A stretch of 64,000 nt of DNA from Phocaeicola massiliensis B84634 = Timone 84634 = DSM 17679 = JCM 13223 (GCF_000382445.1 NZ_KB905474.1:388359-452358), one strand, 5' to 3'. Counted from the first letter of the stretch, positions 28,592-38,418 are shown. Program-made: numbers and translations. The notes: generated by a model from the letters alone, not told the origin.

Positions 28592-29107
28592 CTATCTTTC
28601 AAAATCGTATATATTCAGTCCTAAATCCGGATTATATGTGCGACTTATCCGCTCGCTATAATCTTCCACCACGAACTCCCCTGCACCATTCTGTATTGCG
28701 GAAAGTAGATGTCCGGCTAAAGCGGAATAGTCGCTCCTGCCGACGGTTATATGCAAATGAAGATATACCTGCTCATTCATAGATGATATATTCCCTGTAA
28801 GGTTGGATATTTCCATTTGCTCCCGGAATGTCTTATCATCATATGCTTTTGTCTTGGGATTGAAGAAACGGAGGGTCAGCTCTCCGATAGCACCAATCCC
28901 GTTGATAGAACCCGACAGAATTCCTTTCTCCTTGCAGAAAGCATTCAGGGCTTTCACAATTTCAGTATGATTGTTAATGCTGACAATATACTTGTTGCCA
29001 ATTTTCTTGTACGAATACATATTCTTTTCGTTTTGTGCGTTTGCCGGAGCAATCAGTACCCCGACAAACAGCAAGATAAACAATAATTTCTTTATAAAAT
29101 GCCCCAT
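28592..29107 (-). CDS. Secreted PPC/DUF296-domain protein
   Basis: A 171-residue protein. The start is placed at MGHFIKKLLF (29107), giving a clean signal peptide ending in ANAQ. The rest is one PPC (DUF296) domain: KEKGILSGSINGIGAIGELTLRFF, then VYLHLHITVGRSDYSALAGHLLSA. The HLH and the conserved Arg/Gly turn are present. PPC domains are trimeric folds known from plant AT-hook proteins and many bacterial proteins; the bacterial role is unclear, and here it must act outside the cytoplasm. Confidence 0.8.
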   Translation of the reverse strand: MGHFIKKLLFILLFVGVLIAPANAQNEKNMYSYKKIGNKYIVSINNHTEIVKALNAFCKEKGILSGSINGIGAIGELTLRFFNPKTKAYDDKTFREQMEISNLTGNISSMNEQVYLHLHITVGRSDYSALAGHLLSAIQNGAGEFVVEDYSERISRTYNPDLGLNIYDFER

Positions 29108-29170
29108 CAGTACACTTATGACTGTCTCTGTTTTGATTAATCTTACCATAATAGATAAAATTATCCCACA

Positions 29171-29257
29171 TCAGTGCTTTCCACTTTTGTTTTTAATCTG
29201 CACACCGTTTACGAACGTTACCTTGTTCAAAGTTGGCTCTTCCTTCTTATTTTCCAT
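29171..29257 (-). pseudogene. Mini-ORF stitched from two pieces of an aldo/keto reductase gene
   Basis: The 28-codon frame reads PTLNKVT directly followed by FVNGVQIK. In the full reductase at 27293-28465 these two pieces lie about 120 residues apart (GPTLNKVTAA and KFVNGVQIKTEE). The DNA match is also close (TCTGCACACCGTTTAC; TACCTTGTTCAA). It is a deletion relic of a second reductase copy. Confidence 0.65.
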
Positions 29258-29289
29258 ATTCTAACAATAAAAAGAACTATCATTTTGAT

Positions 29290-29388
29290 TTAACAGGAGC
29301 TTTTAGTAACATTATTGAAGAAAGTGAAGCAATAGAATATGATGATGACGACGATGAGGATGAATTCGATGATGATGACGATGACTAA
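29290..29388 (+). pseudogene. Acidic tail of a lost protein
   Basis: A rightward frame without start codon encodes IIEESEAIEY and then a run of Asp and Glu (about 15 acidic residues) before TAA. The codon run GAT/GAC looks like a real acidic tail and not chance, but nothing else of the gene remains. Confidence 0.35.
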
Positions 29389-29426
29389 CATCTCATTAAT
29401 CCATAGCTTTTAAGTTTATTAAAGAA

Positions 29427-29459
29427 ACAGGTCAGGACGCTATATCCTGACCTGTTTTT
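29427..29459. terminator. Strong terminator hairpin
   Basis: A perfect 11-bp stem, ACAGGTCAGGA with its complement, and a 7-base loop, followed by TTTTT to the right. It lies 33 bp past the stop of the leftward Crp gene (29492) and probably ends that operon, although the U tract is better placed for the plus strand. Confidence 0.7.
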
Positions 29460-29491
29460 GATGTTAGTTAAGTCCTAATAGTTAGTTTGCT

Positions 29492-30094
29492 TTATTTGCT
29501 CTCAGCATTAGCTATTGATACACGTACTCTGCTTAATGTTTCCAATGTCATCTGAAGATATGAAGCAATCATTGTCAAAGGTGCTCTTCTAGTTATTTCA
29601 GGAAAATGTTGCTGTAATCTAGCGTATCTGTCATTTGCTGATTCGAAACGTAAAATGTCAGCCTTTAATTGTGATAACATTAAGGAATTTTCAAAAAAAC
29701 TCCGATATAGATAAGCTATATCACCATTAGCATCAGAAAGTTCTTCCATTATATCACGCGGAATTTCCCATAAAACACTGTTTTCTACAGCATCCATCAT
29801 AAGATGTGTTGGCTCTCGGTTAAAATAGCTGTCAATACACCAGACAACATCTTTTTCACATGCTAAATGTTCTATCACATCCTTATCATGCTTTAGGTAG
29901 TGCTGTCTAATAAATCCCTTTTCTATATAAAATAGGCAATTACAGATATCACCTTCATTTAGAATTATATCACCTTTTTGATATTTCTTAGGCTGAATAA
30001 TATCTGCAAAAAGGCGAATATTCTCCAACTTAAGTTTGCGATTAGGGCATGTTTCAGCTATAATCTGTTTTGCAATGTCAAATTGAATACTCAT
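29492..30094 (-). CDS. Crp/Fnr-family regulator of the SusCD operon
   Basis: A 200-residue regulator with a sensor barrel (KGDIILNEGDICNCLFYIEKGFIR) and a C-terminal helix-turn-helix (LTMIASYLQMTLETLSRVR). The CNCL pair is not an Fnr-type cysteine set. Its start is 10 bp from the stop of the SusD-like gene, so it is the third gene of the operon SusC-SusD-Crp. Polysaccharide loci are usually run by hybrid two-component, SusR or ECF sigma/anti-sigma systems, so a Crp-type protein in the same transcript is a less common arrangement. Confidence 0.88.
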   Translation of the reverse strand: MSIQFDIAKQIIAETCPNRKLKLENIRLFADIIQPKKYQKGDIILNEGDICNCLFYIEKGFIRQHYLKHDKDVIEHLACEKDVVWCIDSYFNREPTHLMMDAVENSVLWEIPRDIMEELSDANGDIAYLYRSFFENSLMLSQLKADILRFESANDRYARLQQHFPEITRRAPLTMIASYLQMTLETLSRVRVSIANAESK

Positions 30095-30103
30095 AGGCTA
30101 AAG

Positions 30104-31720
30104 TTATTTATATCCAACATTTTGTTTCAATTTTGGGTTCAAGTCTATACTTTTTTGTGGAATAGGAAAAACTGTGGTATACCCATTTTTCTCATCAGCC
30201 AGTTGGACTCGCTGATCGTATGATTTGTGATAAACTCCAAAACGCACCATATCTTGTCGTCGCCAGCCTTCCCATACTAACTCCAACAAACGCTCTTTCA
30301 ATATGTTCTCAAGCGTAGCTTCTCGATATGGCATACCAACACGACCTCGGACTTCGTTCAACTCCAACGAGCCATCCTCACCATTACGTACCTTTGCCTC
30401 GGACTTCATCAGGAGAGCATCGGCATAGCGGAATAGCACGATGTCGTTATCCGGTTGTCTACCGTCGGAATGTGAGGTCCTATCAACCTCATATTTTGCC
30501 ATACGAGCACCAGCTGTCTTGACATAGGAGCTTCCCGTAAGATTCAACTTTAGCTCCAATGGGAAATACTCCAACTGCTGTCCATTGTCCATCATTACAG
30601 GCTTTCCATCAACCTCTACGATGCCGGCATAGAAGTTCTTTTCAAAGCGAGCATCTACATCATCTGTGCCGTATCCGTTGGCTAAGACTGTTGAGATATT
30701 GGCACTGGTACCATTTTCCGATGAGCCACCCAACGCACCGCCATGGTTGTAGTGTCGTGATCGGAAGAGATACCAGAACTGCGCAGCATAGAGGTTCTTA
30801 TCCAACGGAATGGTGAATATGTTTTCGTTGGAGTTCTCGTTATGCACAGAGAAATTATAGCTATAATCGTCCTCCAACCGATAACCTACCTCGGCAAGTT
30901 TATTGCAATATTTGATACAGGTCTGCCAAGCGTTGAGTTTCTCACCATCGACGGTGAAAAATATCTCTTTACCGTTCCGTGGAACGCCATCAGTCCAATT
31001 ATCATCACAATATATCTCGGCATTAAGAGCCAACTTAGCCAAAAGGAAATTAGCTACAGGTGTTGTTATACGACCATAGTAGTTACCCATCTTATTACTA
31101 CGCTCATTTGGCAACAACTCGGCAACCTCCTGCAACTCATTCACGATAAAACGGAAAACCTCGCTACGCTCGCTCTGCACAACTTCATCCTGCGGTTGTT
31201 CATAGGATGTTACGATGGGCACTCTGCCATACATATCCATAATGTAGTAGTAGAAAAGTGCTCTCAGAGCTCGCACCTCAGCTTCGTAGGCCACTCTCTG
31301 CTCCTCAGATAGGTTATGGCTATACTTATCGATGATATGCAGAGATTTGTTCGATAACACAACAACCTTGTAGAGGTATTTCCAAGTATTGTAGAGTGGT
31401 AAATCATTAGGACTCCACTTATGCTGATACATATTCGTCCACAAACCTCCATCGTACCAGTCGCCACCACGAATAGGTATCATGGCTTCGTCTGTAGTAA
31501 GTGTGTTATAGTCATAAATCCCACGACAGGTCCCCTGTAAACCCTCACTGTCTGCACTGCCACCAATGTAATTGTAGAGCACAGCCACTGCATTAATATA
31601 TATGTTGTTGGCATTGTTGTAAATGTCTTCTTCATAAAGTTGATCTCTAGGGTCTTCAGTAAGACAAGAGGTCATCATCGTTGCCAAAGCAACCATCAAT
31701 ATGTTTATATATCTTTTCAT
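30104..31720 (-). CDS. SusD/RagB-family nutrient-binding lipoprotein
   Basis: A 538-residue surface lipoprotein. The signal peptide ends in lipobox MTSC. The SusD-like helical repeats are recognisable: EVRALRALFYYYIMDMYGRVPIV, FIVNELQEVAELLP and the C-terminal LLELVWEGWRRQDMVRFG, LFRYADALLMKSEA. It covers the SusC barrel as a lid and selects the ligand. The gene lies 13 bp from susC. No glycoside hydrolase lies nearby, so the ligand is not predictable and may not be a polysaccharide. Confidence 0.92.
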   Translation of the reverse strand: MKRYINILMVALATMMTSCLTEDPRDQLYEEDIYNNANNIYINAVAVLYNYIGGSADSEGLQGTCRGIYDYNTLTTDEAMIPIRGGDWYDGGLWTNMYQHKWSPNDLPLYNTWKYLYKVVVLSNKSLHIIDKYSHNLSEEQRVAYEAEVRALRALFYYYIMDMYGRVPIVTSYEQPQDEVVQSERSEVFRFIVNELQEVAELLPNERSNKMGNYYGRITTPVANFLLAKLALNAEIYCDDNWTDGVPRNGKEIFFTVDGEKLNAWQTCIKYCNKLAEVGYRLEDDYSYNFSVHNENSNENIFTIPLDKNLYAAQFWYLFRSRHYNHGGALGGSSENGTSANISTVLANGYGTDDVDARFEKNFYAGIVEVDGKPVMMDNGQQLEYFPLELKLNLTGSSYVKTAGARMAKYEVDRTSHSDGRQPDNDIVLFRYADALLMKSEAKVRNGEDGSLELNEVRGRVGMPYREATLENILKERLLELVWEGWRRQDMVRFGVYHKSYDQRVQLADEKNGYTTVFPIPQKSIDLNPKLKQNVGYK

Positions 31721-31732
31721 AACTGTAAGCGG

Positions 31733-34429
31733 TTAGAATTGAATACTAAGACCTAACGAATAGGTACGATATAAAGGATAGGTGCGTTTGTCGTCAATGC
31801 CCAAAGTGTTGCTTACTACATAACTGTTTATCATTGGAGTAAGACCGCTATAGCCTGTGATTGTTGCAAGGTTGCTAATGCCTGCCGAAAGACGCAATGA
31901 CTTCACAGCCTTGGATTTCATTGGAATATTGTAGCCTATGGTAATATGTTCAATATTTACATAGTCACCTTTTTCCAACCAATAGTCTGAAACATTCTGA
32001 TCAATAATATTTTTTTCAGGAGCACCCTTCAATACATTGTAGTCAGGGAATATAGACATATTGGTATAAGCCAAGCCCGTGCCATTGAATATCTTATGAC
32101 CGAAAGCACCATTTATCTGCATGGCAATATCAAAGGACTTGTAACGGAAACTGATGTTTGATCCAATAGTTACCTTGGGGGTTGCCTGACCTGCTATATA
32201 CCTGTCTCCGCCATCGCTAAAATCAATCTCGCCATCATCATTCAAATCTTCAATATCGTAACTGTAGCCACCACGTTCATTTTCTTTAAGCCCTTTGCAG
32301 TGAGGTAGATAGAATACCCCCAATGGCTGACCTACAATCTGATATACTACATTATTGTCTCCACCGTTCTGACCTGCACCATAAAGCGAGCCAATCGGAG
32401 TAATATCTGAAGCTGTCATATGCATACCATTATACTCTCCACTAAGCGAAAGTAACTTATTCTTCTGGTAGGACATATTGAAGTTGATATTCATCTCCAT
32501 ATCCTTTCGTTGAATGGGAACTACCGAGATTCCTAGTTCGACACCCTGGTTAGACATCGAGCCGATATTTGCCATCAGTTTATCGAACGCAAAGGTCGGA
32601 ACGGGAACATCATACTCATAGAGCATATCAGTTGTCTTTGAGTAATATAATTCCGAGGTAAGCATCAACCGATTATCCCATATACCTAAGTCAAAACCGA
32701 TATTAAATGTTGAACGAGTCTCCCACTTAAGGTCCGGATTCGTGTTGCGTATACTTCCCATTGTTACGGTAGGTGCACCGTTGATGGATACGATACCATT
32801 CTCCTTTACGGTATTAAGTGTTGTATAGGATGTTATACCTCCAAGATTTCCTGACCGACCATATCCGGTTCTTAGTTTCAACATTGTTATAAAGTCAGTA
32901 TCAGAGAGGAAGCCTTCTTTTTTTACATCCCAACCCAGTGATACTGATGGGAAGAATCCGAAAGTATTGTTATCGCTTACCATTGAAGAGCCATCTCCAC
33001 GGAGTGCTGCCGCAATAGAATATCTATCCTTGTAACTATATGTGACACTACCCATTATTGAAGCAAGTGACGGGTCTTCATAGCTACTGCTCGTACCACC
33101 GAAAGGACGCGATGATGTTGCTCCGATGTTATTATAGGAGAAATCATTTGTTGTTATTCCTTTTGCCTGCACCCATAAACCAGTCCTTACCTGTTTAAGA
33201 TATTCTGCGCCAACAACAGCATCAAGGTGTGAGTCTCCCCAAGCATTGTTATATGAGAGGGACACATTTGTAAAGTAGTCTTCACCCTTGAACTCTCCAC
33301 GATAAACATTGCCTTGCGCCCACACCCATGTAGGACAAAATTGAGCATTTCCCGTAGATGAATATGAATAAGAGCCGAAAGCCGACAATATCAAATTGTC
33401 AAGGATATTAAATTTCAGCCCCAAATGTGTATTGAAATTCCGTTCTTCGGAGTCATTTTTCTCATAGAGGAGTGCTCCGGGGTGGTTGATGTGTGATGCA
33501 GCCGAGTTCTTCACCCAGTTGCCATTAACATCAGTTCCTGCTGGATATGTAGGATTCTGTGCAGCTGCCGAGTAAAACAGCATTCGTGTATCGAAAATGT
33601 CGTGTATCTTTGACGAGTAGCCATATACACCAAAATCGCCAACTAAGCGACCATCGAAAGCCTTTTGTGTAGCATCAAGTTTTACCACTAAATTTCGGTA
33701 ATCGTTAACTTTGACAATTGTATTATGATCCATAAAACCGAACGATGCTCGATAGTTTGAGTTTTCCGAACCACCGCTAAAAGCCAAGTGATGCTGATGT
33801 ATCAAGCCCGTACGAGTAATTACATCGTGAAAATTGGTGTTGTAGCCACCATTATTGTAATCTAATCCAAGTGCCTCTGCTGTAGCTATATACTCCGGGC
33901 CGTTGAGCATTTGCAGATGTTTATACATTGACTCGAATCCGTAGTTGCCATCATATGATATTTCGAAACCTCGCCCCGTTCCTTTCTTGGTCTTAATCTC
34001 AATTACACCTGAAGCACCACGGGAACCGTACATTGCCGTTTCGGTAGCATTCTTCAAAATAGTGAAACTCTCGATGTCTGCGGGATATATGGTAGATAGC
34101 GTAGCGATGTCAGATGTCACTCCGTCAATAATTACTAACGGGTCATTGCCACCCATAATGGATGTGGTACCACGCACACGGATACTATTCAGCATAGCGA
34201 GCCTGTCAGTCCCATTAGTGGTGACGTTCACACCGGCAGACTGACCACTCAATACATCCAAAGCATTATTCAATGGTCCCTTCTTGATATTCTCGGGCCT
34301 GATATGCTCTAATGATTTAGTCGCCGAAATGGTATCTTGTTTCTCTCTGATATTCTGTACTTGTGCATCAATTTTTTGAGCACTACAGATGAAGAACATT
34401 ATGACAAGACAAAGACTGACTCTTCCCAT
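31733..34429 (-). CDS. SusC/RagA-family TonB-linked outer-membrane transporter
   Basis: An 898-residue TonB-dependent transporter. After a signal peptide (MFFICSAQKIDAQ), the plug domain starts within 30 residues (LNNALDVLSGQSAGV, IRVRGTTSIMGGNDPLVIIDG, MYGSRGASGVIEI). The usual N-terminal carboxypeptidase-like domain (about 90 residues) is missing, which explains the short length. The barrel ends in YSLGLSIQF with a terminal Phe. It imports a substrate held by the SusD partner. Its promoter is marked by the -7 box at 34687-34694, leaving a leader of about 255 bases. Confidence 0.92.
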   Translation of the reverse strand: MGRVSLCLVIMFFICSAQKIDAQVQNIREKQDTISATKSLEHIRPENIKKGPLNNALDVLSGQSAGVNVTTNGTDRLAMLNSIRVRGTTSIMGGNDPLVIIDGVTSDIATLSTIYPADIESFTILKNATETAMYGSRGASGVIEIKTKKGTGRGFEISYDGNYGFESMYKHLQMLNGPEYIATAEALGLDYNNGGYNTNFHDVITRTGLIHQHHLAFSGGSENSNYRASFGFMDHNTIVKVNDYRNLVVKLDATQKAFDGRLVGDFGVYGYSSKIHDIFDTRMLFYSAAAQNPTYPAGTDVNGNWVKNSAASHINHPGALLYEKNDSEERNFNTHLGLKFNILDNLILSAFGSYSYSSTGNAQFCPTWVWAQGNVYRGEFKGEDYFTNVSLSYNNAWGDSHLDAVVGAEYLKQVRTGLWVQAKGITTNDFSYNNIGATSSRPFGGTSSSYEDPSLASIMGSVTYSYKDRYSIAAALRGDGSSMVSDNNTFGFFPSVSLGWDVKKEGFLSDTDFITMLKLRTGYGRSGNLGGITSYTTLNTVKENGIVSINGAPTVTMGSIRNTNPDLKWETRSTFNIGFDLGIWDNRLMLTSELYYSKTTDMLYEYDVPVPTFAFDKLMANIGSMSNQGVELGISVVPIQRKDMEMNINFNMSYQKNKLLSLSGEYNGMHMTASDITPIGSLYGAGQNGGDNNVVYQIVGQPLGVFYLPHCKGLKENERGGYSYDIEDLNDDGEIDFSDGGDRYIAGQATPKVTIGSNISFRYKSFDIAMQINGAFGHKIFNGTGLAYTNMSIFPDYNVLKGAPEKNIIDQNVSDYWLEKGDYVNIEHITIGYNIPMKSKAVKSLRLSAGISNLATITGYSGLTPMINSYVVSNTLGIDDKRTYPLYRTYSLGLSIQF

Positions 34430-34686
34430 CTTGATTCGTTAAATCTCTGTAGATTCCCCAGACCAGACAGTTAATAAATCTTATACGCAATGTATTATAA
34501 AGAGGGGGATTGGGAATCTGTACTATTTCCCTGCCTGTCCGTCCGCTTAGCCATTGTATATTTTTTTTGTTATTTCATATCAGTGATGCTGATAATCCAA
34601 ACAAGAACAGAGTAAACATCTACCTCTTTTATACATAAATCCTTTCCAAGGACTTTATAAGCGCAACCATTAACTACATTACATTA

Positions 34687-34694
34687 CAAAGGTA
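34687..34694 (-). promoter_or_regulatory. Bacteroides-type -7 box for the SusCD operon
   Basis: The minus strand reads TACCTTTG, matching TAnnTTTG, in AT-rich DNA about 258 bp before the susC start. The leader between (34430-34686) is long enough to hold post-transcriptional control; I see no clear hairpin in it. Confidence 0.55.
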
Positions 34695-35597
34695 ACAATA
34701 ATTTGTCATTTGAAGAAATTTAGAAAAAAGAAAAAGTCATTATGCGTGATATTTTTTATTTAATTACGACATTTATCAAATACAAAAAATCATAGAAGGA
34801 CAAAAATCTTTAAATGATTTGATTATAAACAAACTTTAAATAGTTAAATTGCAATAATACTATACCATGGTTGTTCTTTACCTTAATGTAATACTACTGT
34901 TATATATCTGGTCATTTATCTCCTTTTGTCGGATGCAAAGGTTGCCAAACCTCTTTTAGAAAACGAAAAGTTCAAGCGGTAAACCATTTGGAGCAGTTTC
35001 GTCCTCCGTTGGAGAGTAAACAGCTCCAAAACCTTTTCTTATTCATCGGCTTGGCTGAAAACTGCATCCGGCAACGGAGATAAACGACTGACGAAATAAT
35101 AGCATAAAACAGCATAGCCCCCCCTTAATAAGGCAATTTTATCAATGCTGTTTTCATTCTTTTCAGAGGACTATTATTTTCGACAGAGAGAAATTTGGCA
35201 AGCGGCAGATTTCACTCCCTCAAAAATAATAGATTTGAATTGCTGTCCTCTTGCCTTTATTGGAAATTGTAGTACCTTTGTAGTGGCTTGTGCGAACGAG
35301 CCAAGCAATGTGGAAAGATGGGAACATCGAACCATCAATAAAGTACCGAAAAGAGGGAAAATACCCTCTACCACCGCTCTTTGAGTGTTAAGAAATAATA
35401 AAAAGGTTAAATCTTCACCTTTTAGAATGTACCCCTAAAGGTTATGCCCATATTTCTGACTTATAACTCACAAAATATTGAGTAATAACTGGTTGCAAAT
35501 ACTATAATCTTTAAATTGTTTCTGTTGCAAAGTTACCCTCCTGCGTATTCGCTTTGCTGTATCATAATCACGGATAGCATTACCATTTTCATCTGAA
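34695..35597. other. Gene-free stretch with a rightward promoter-like box and a multi-copy-type small frame
   Basis: No convincing gene. At 35273-35280 the plus strand has TACCTTTG (TAnnTTTG), which would start a transcript running through a GC-richer segment with dyads (35290-35380). A 66-residue minus-strand frame (35174-35374, MVEGIFPLFGTLLM...) covers the same bases. I believe such frames recur in Bacteroides intergenic DNA, but I cannot confirm that here. A small RNA is as likely as a protein. Confidence 0.35.
35508..35535. repeat. 28-bp direct repeat flanking the SusCD block, right copy
   Basis: It matches 28475-28502 at 27 of 28 positions, including the -7 box TAACTTTG on the minus strand. 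It lies 63 bp downstream of the decarboxylase-hydrolase gene, where no leftward gene starts directly, so here the box is probably a leftover. Confidence 0.75.
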
Positions 35598-37205
35598 TTA
35601 CCGCAAAGCATACCAGAAGAATTCCGAAATTTTTTCGAACGGTATCTTATCCATCCGGTCATACAAGTCTACATGATTGGCTCCGGGAACGATATACAGT
35701 TCTTTCGGTTCGCTGGCTTCTTGATAGGCATCCTCACTGAAATAGCGCGAATGTGCATGCTCGCCTGCAATGAATAGCACGGGGCGTGGTGAAATCTCTT
35801 TAATCATGGCAAACGGATAGAAGTTCATCAATGCCGCCTGACTGGTAAAGCGTATACCTTGATAGCGCGGATGATAGCCACGCAAGGGGTTGCGATAGTA
35901 ATCGAAAAACTCCTTCTGCACGGCATTGGCATTTCCCAGCAGTTTCTCCGGTGTGCCAAAGCGGATACGTGCTTCTCCCGTTTCTGCTTCCTTCCAACGT
36001 TGTTCGGCAACTTCATCCAACAGTTTGCGTCTTTGTTCATCCGTCATCGAATCCCCCAAACCGTTACGGGTGGCACGCCCCATATCATACATGCTCACGG
36101 TTGCCAATGCCTTGATGCGGGGGTCGAGAGAAGCCGCACAGACAGAGAACCCGCCGCTTCCGCAGATGCCAATCACACCGATACGGTTGCGGTCAATAAA
36201 CGGTTGTAGTCCGAGCCAGTCTACAGAAGCACTGAAGTCTTCCACCAATGCGTCGGGCGATACCGTGTGACGCGGTTCTCCTCCACTTTCGCCTTGATAG
36301 GAAGCATCAAAAGCCAGAGTCACGTAGCCTCGCCGTGCCATTTCCTGTGCATAGAGTCCGCTACACTGTTCTTTCACAGCCCCGAACGGGTGTCCGATGA
36401 TGAGGGCTGCATAGTGTTGCGCTTCATTGAAATCCTTCGGGAGGTACATTTCGGCGCAAAGCATGATATCATACCTGTTTTTATAAAAGACCTTACGGAC
36501 AGTAATTGTCGGATCTGTTTGAAAAGTCTTTGCCGGTTCATCGGATTCAGAAAACACCATTCCGTTCCGACAGCGTGCCGCCATGATAAGTACTTCGTCT
36601 ATCTGAGCCTGTGTCACGCCGTTGTGCTTGGCATGGGCAATGTGAGTATTCAACTCATTCTTCACGCCGTCCAACACCGACAAGGCAGCCACAGTAGACA
36701 GTTCACGGGTACGCCAGTCGAGATTGTCACGGCTGAATATGTCACCGAACAGATGAGCTTTCAGAAATTGGTCCAATGCCGGAGCAAATGTCAGCACTTC
36801 TCCTAGTGCCGGACGACCGAACAGTTTCAGCTGGTTTTGTCCACCGACAACAAACATATCCGAACTCTTTACCGGAGAAGGCTCCCGTCCGGCTTCATCC
36901 TTTATGCCTTGTGCTGCACGCTCTTTGGTGAGATTCATCAGCGTAACCAATGCACCCATGCTGCGTGGAAAGCCGCAATAGGCATAGAGCTGGGTAAGTA
37001 CTTCTTTTTCTTCGCTCACGGTCAGCCCACAGTCAAGTCCTCTGGCAAGAATCACTTTGAGGCTGTCCTGATTGCCACGTGCGGCATACATACTGATGGC
37101 GGCAATACTTTGTTCTTTCTTGCTTAACATATTGTTCTTGTTTTGTGCCTGCGTATAAACGATACAGCATATCAGGCAGGCGATGGTTGTAATTAACTTG
37201 TTCAT
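35598..37205 (-). CDS. Carboxymuconolactone-decarboxylase / alpha-beta-hydrolase fusion
   Basis: A 535-residue secreted protein (signal peptide ending in YTQAQ). Residues 30-230 hold two carboxymuconolactone-decarboxylase/AhpD-like helical repeats (GLDCGLTVSEEKEVLTQLYAYCGFPRS; TRELSTVAALSVLDGVKNELNTHIAHAKHNGVT). The CxxC pair of AhpD peroxidases is absent. Residues 240-535 form a YcjY-like hydrolase with GHPFGAVKE (oxyanion), the elbow GICGSGGF, in which Cys or Ser may be the nucleophile, and the late His in PGANHVDLYD. It is the second gene after the lactonase (24 bp apart) under the promoter at 38411. Confidence 0.85.
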   Translation of the reverse strand: MNKLITTIACLICCIVYTQAQNKNNMLSKKEQSIAAISMYAARGNQDSLKVILARGLDCGLTVSEEKEVLTQLYAYCGFPRSMGALVTLMNLTKERAAQGIKDEAGREPSPVKSSDMFVVGGQNQLKLFGRPALGEVLTFAPALDQFLKAHLFGDIFSRDNLDWRTRELSTVAALSVLDGVKNELNTHIAHAKHNGVTQAQIDEVLIMAARCRNGMVFSESDEPAKTFQTDPTITVRKVFYKNRYDIMLCAEMYLPKDFNEAQHYAALIIGHPFGAVKEQCSGLYAQEMARRGYVTLAFDASYQGESGGEPRHTVSPDALVEDFSASVDWLGLQPFIDRNRIGVIGICGSGGFSVCAASLDPRIKALATVSMYDMGRATRNGLGDSMTDEQRRKLLDEVAEQRWKEAETGEARIRFGTPEKLLGNANAVQKEFFDYYRNPLRGYHPRYQGIRFTSQAALMNFYPFAMIKEISPRPVLFIAGEHAHSRYFSEDAYQEASEPKELYIVPGANHVDLYDRMDKIPFEKISEFFWYALR

Positions 37206-37229
37206 ATTGCTTTCTGTTTAGTGATGAAT

Positions 37230-38384
37230 TTATAAGAACTTGACAAACGCCGGTCTTTCCAGTCGGATATTTTTTCCCGTATTCTTCAGTAACCCCGTAT
37301 TTCGGTTTCTTTCGAATATCTGTATGCAGTTGGCATCCCTGCAAACCACTGCCAAATAGCAACCATCCGGAGAGATGGCAAAACTTCGCGGATAAAGACC
37401 TGTTGGCTGAAATCCTATTTGAACCAATGTTCCTTTTTGGGAATCAATGGAATAAACAATTATGCCATCTTCTTTCAAGTGCTTGGAAGCATAGAGGAAT
37501 TTGCCATCGGATGAAACATGGATATCTGCATTTCCCTCTGCAACGAAAGGGTCGCAGACAATTGTTTGTAAACGTTCCAACTTGCCTTCATTATAGGAGA
37601 ATACAGTTATTTTACCCGAGAGTTCACTGATGAGATAAGCAAATCTGCCATTCGGGTGAAAACATATATGTCGAGGTCCTGAGCCGGAATCCATCTGTAT
37701 GCGGACTACTCTTGATTCATCCAACAGAGAATGAGCCTTACCTGCTTCCGGTCGTTTGCCTATCGGAAACAGATAGATACAATCTGTTCCCAAATCGGTA
37801 GCAAGAAGGAATTTGCCATCAGGTGTAAAGGTCACGCAATGCAGATGCGATTGTTCCTGCCTTTTTTTATTCGGCCCATTTCCAGCAAAACGAATTATTT
37901 TTGTATCACGTTGCAACTTTCCTTTCTTATCCTGTGAGAATACCGTGATGCTGCCACCCTTATAATTTGCTGTCAGAACAAAGTATTCCTTTGGACTGAG
38001 AGTAATATAAATAGGAAGTTCACCGTCTGTAGATTGCGAGTTAAGCAGAGACAGCAGACCACTTTCCTTATCAAAAAGCAAAGCATTGGCAGTCGAACTT
38101 TTCCCTTCATCATCGCCTATGGCATAAATTCGATTACCAGTGCTATCAGATGTAAGGAAAGCAGGATTTGAAATCCCTCTCAGCCCACACGGATAGTCGA
38201 CATCGGCAGTTTGTCCGTCAAACCGGTACATTCTGACACCTTCTTCGTCTGGCTTCATATAACATCCTACCAACAGAAATTTTGCATAAGTTCCCTTATC
38301 CGGGACATCTTCGGTTGACCGCGCTTGAATCGTAGTGAAGCTAAGCCATAAGATTAACATGACAAATAAAGCTTTTGGTTTCAT
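37230..38384 (-). CDS. Secreted lactonase-family beta-propeller protein
   Basis: A 384-residue protein with a signal peptide (LWLSFTTIQARS) and a seven-bladed propeller like 6-phosphogluconolactonase (YbhE/Pgl type). Repeated blade motifs are GPNKKRQEQSHLHCVTFTPDGKFLLATDLGTD, GSGPRHICFHPNGRFAYLISELSG and PRSFAISPDGCYLAVVCRD. The signal peptide places it in the periplasm, so its substrate is probably not cytosolic 6-phosphogluconolactone but another lactone. It leads the operon that ends with the decarboxylase-hydrolase fusion and is divergent from the AraC gene. Confidence 0.85.
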   Translation of the reverse strand: MKPKALFVMLILWLSFTTIQARSTEDVPDKGTYAKFLLVGCYMKPDEEGVRMYRFDGQTADVDYPCGLRGISNPAFLTSDSTGNRIYAIGDDEGKSSTANALLFDKESGLLSLLNSQSTDGELPIYITLSPKEYFVLTANYKGGSITVFSQDKKGKLQRDTKIIRFAGNGPNKKRQEQSHLHCVTFTPDGKFLLATDLGTDCIYLFPIGKRPEAGKAHSLLDESRVVRIQMDSGSGPRHICFHPNGRFAYLISELSGKITVFSYNEGKLERLQTIVCDPFVAEGNADIHVSSDGKFLYASKHLKEDGIIVYSIDSQKGTLVQIGFQPTGLYPRSFAISPDGCYLAVVCRDANCIQIFERNRNTGLLKNTGKNIRLERPAFVKFL

Positions 38385-38410
38385 CTTATTTACCTTTTTG
38401 GTTTCACTTG

Positions 38411-38418
38411 CAAAATTA
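38411..38418 (-). promoter_or_regulatory. -7 box of the lactonase operon, next to likely AraC operators
   Basis: The minus strand reads TAATTTTG, 27 bp before the lactonase start. In the shared divergent region, ATTACCACTTTCAT (about 38461) and GAAAATGGTAA (about 38504) face each other, and TAACTTTG at 38559-38566 marks a rightward promoter for the AraC gene. These dyads are candidate operators. Confidence 0.5.
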
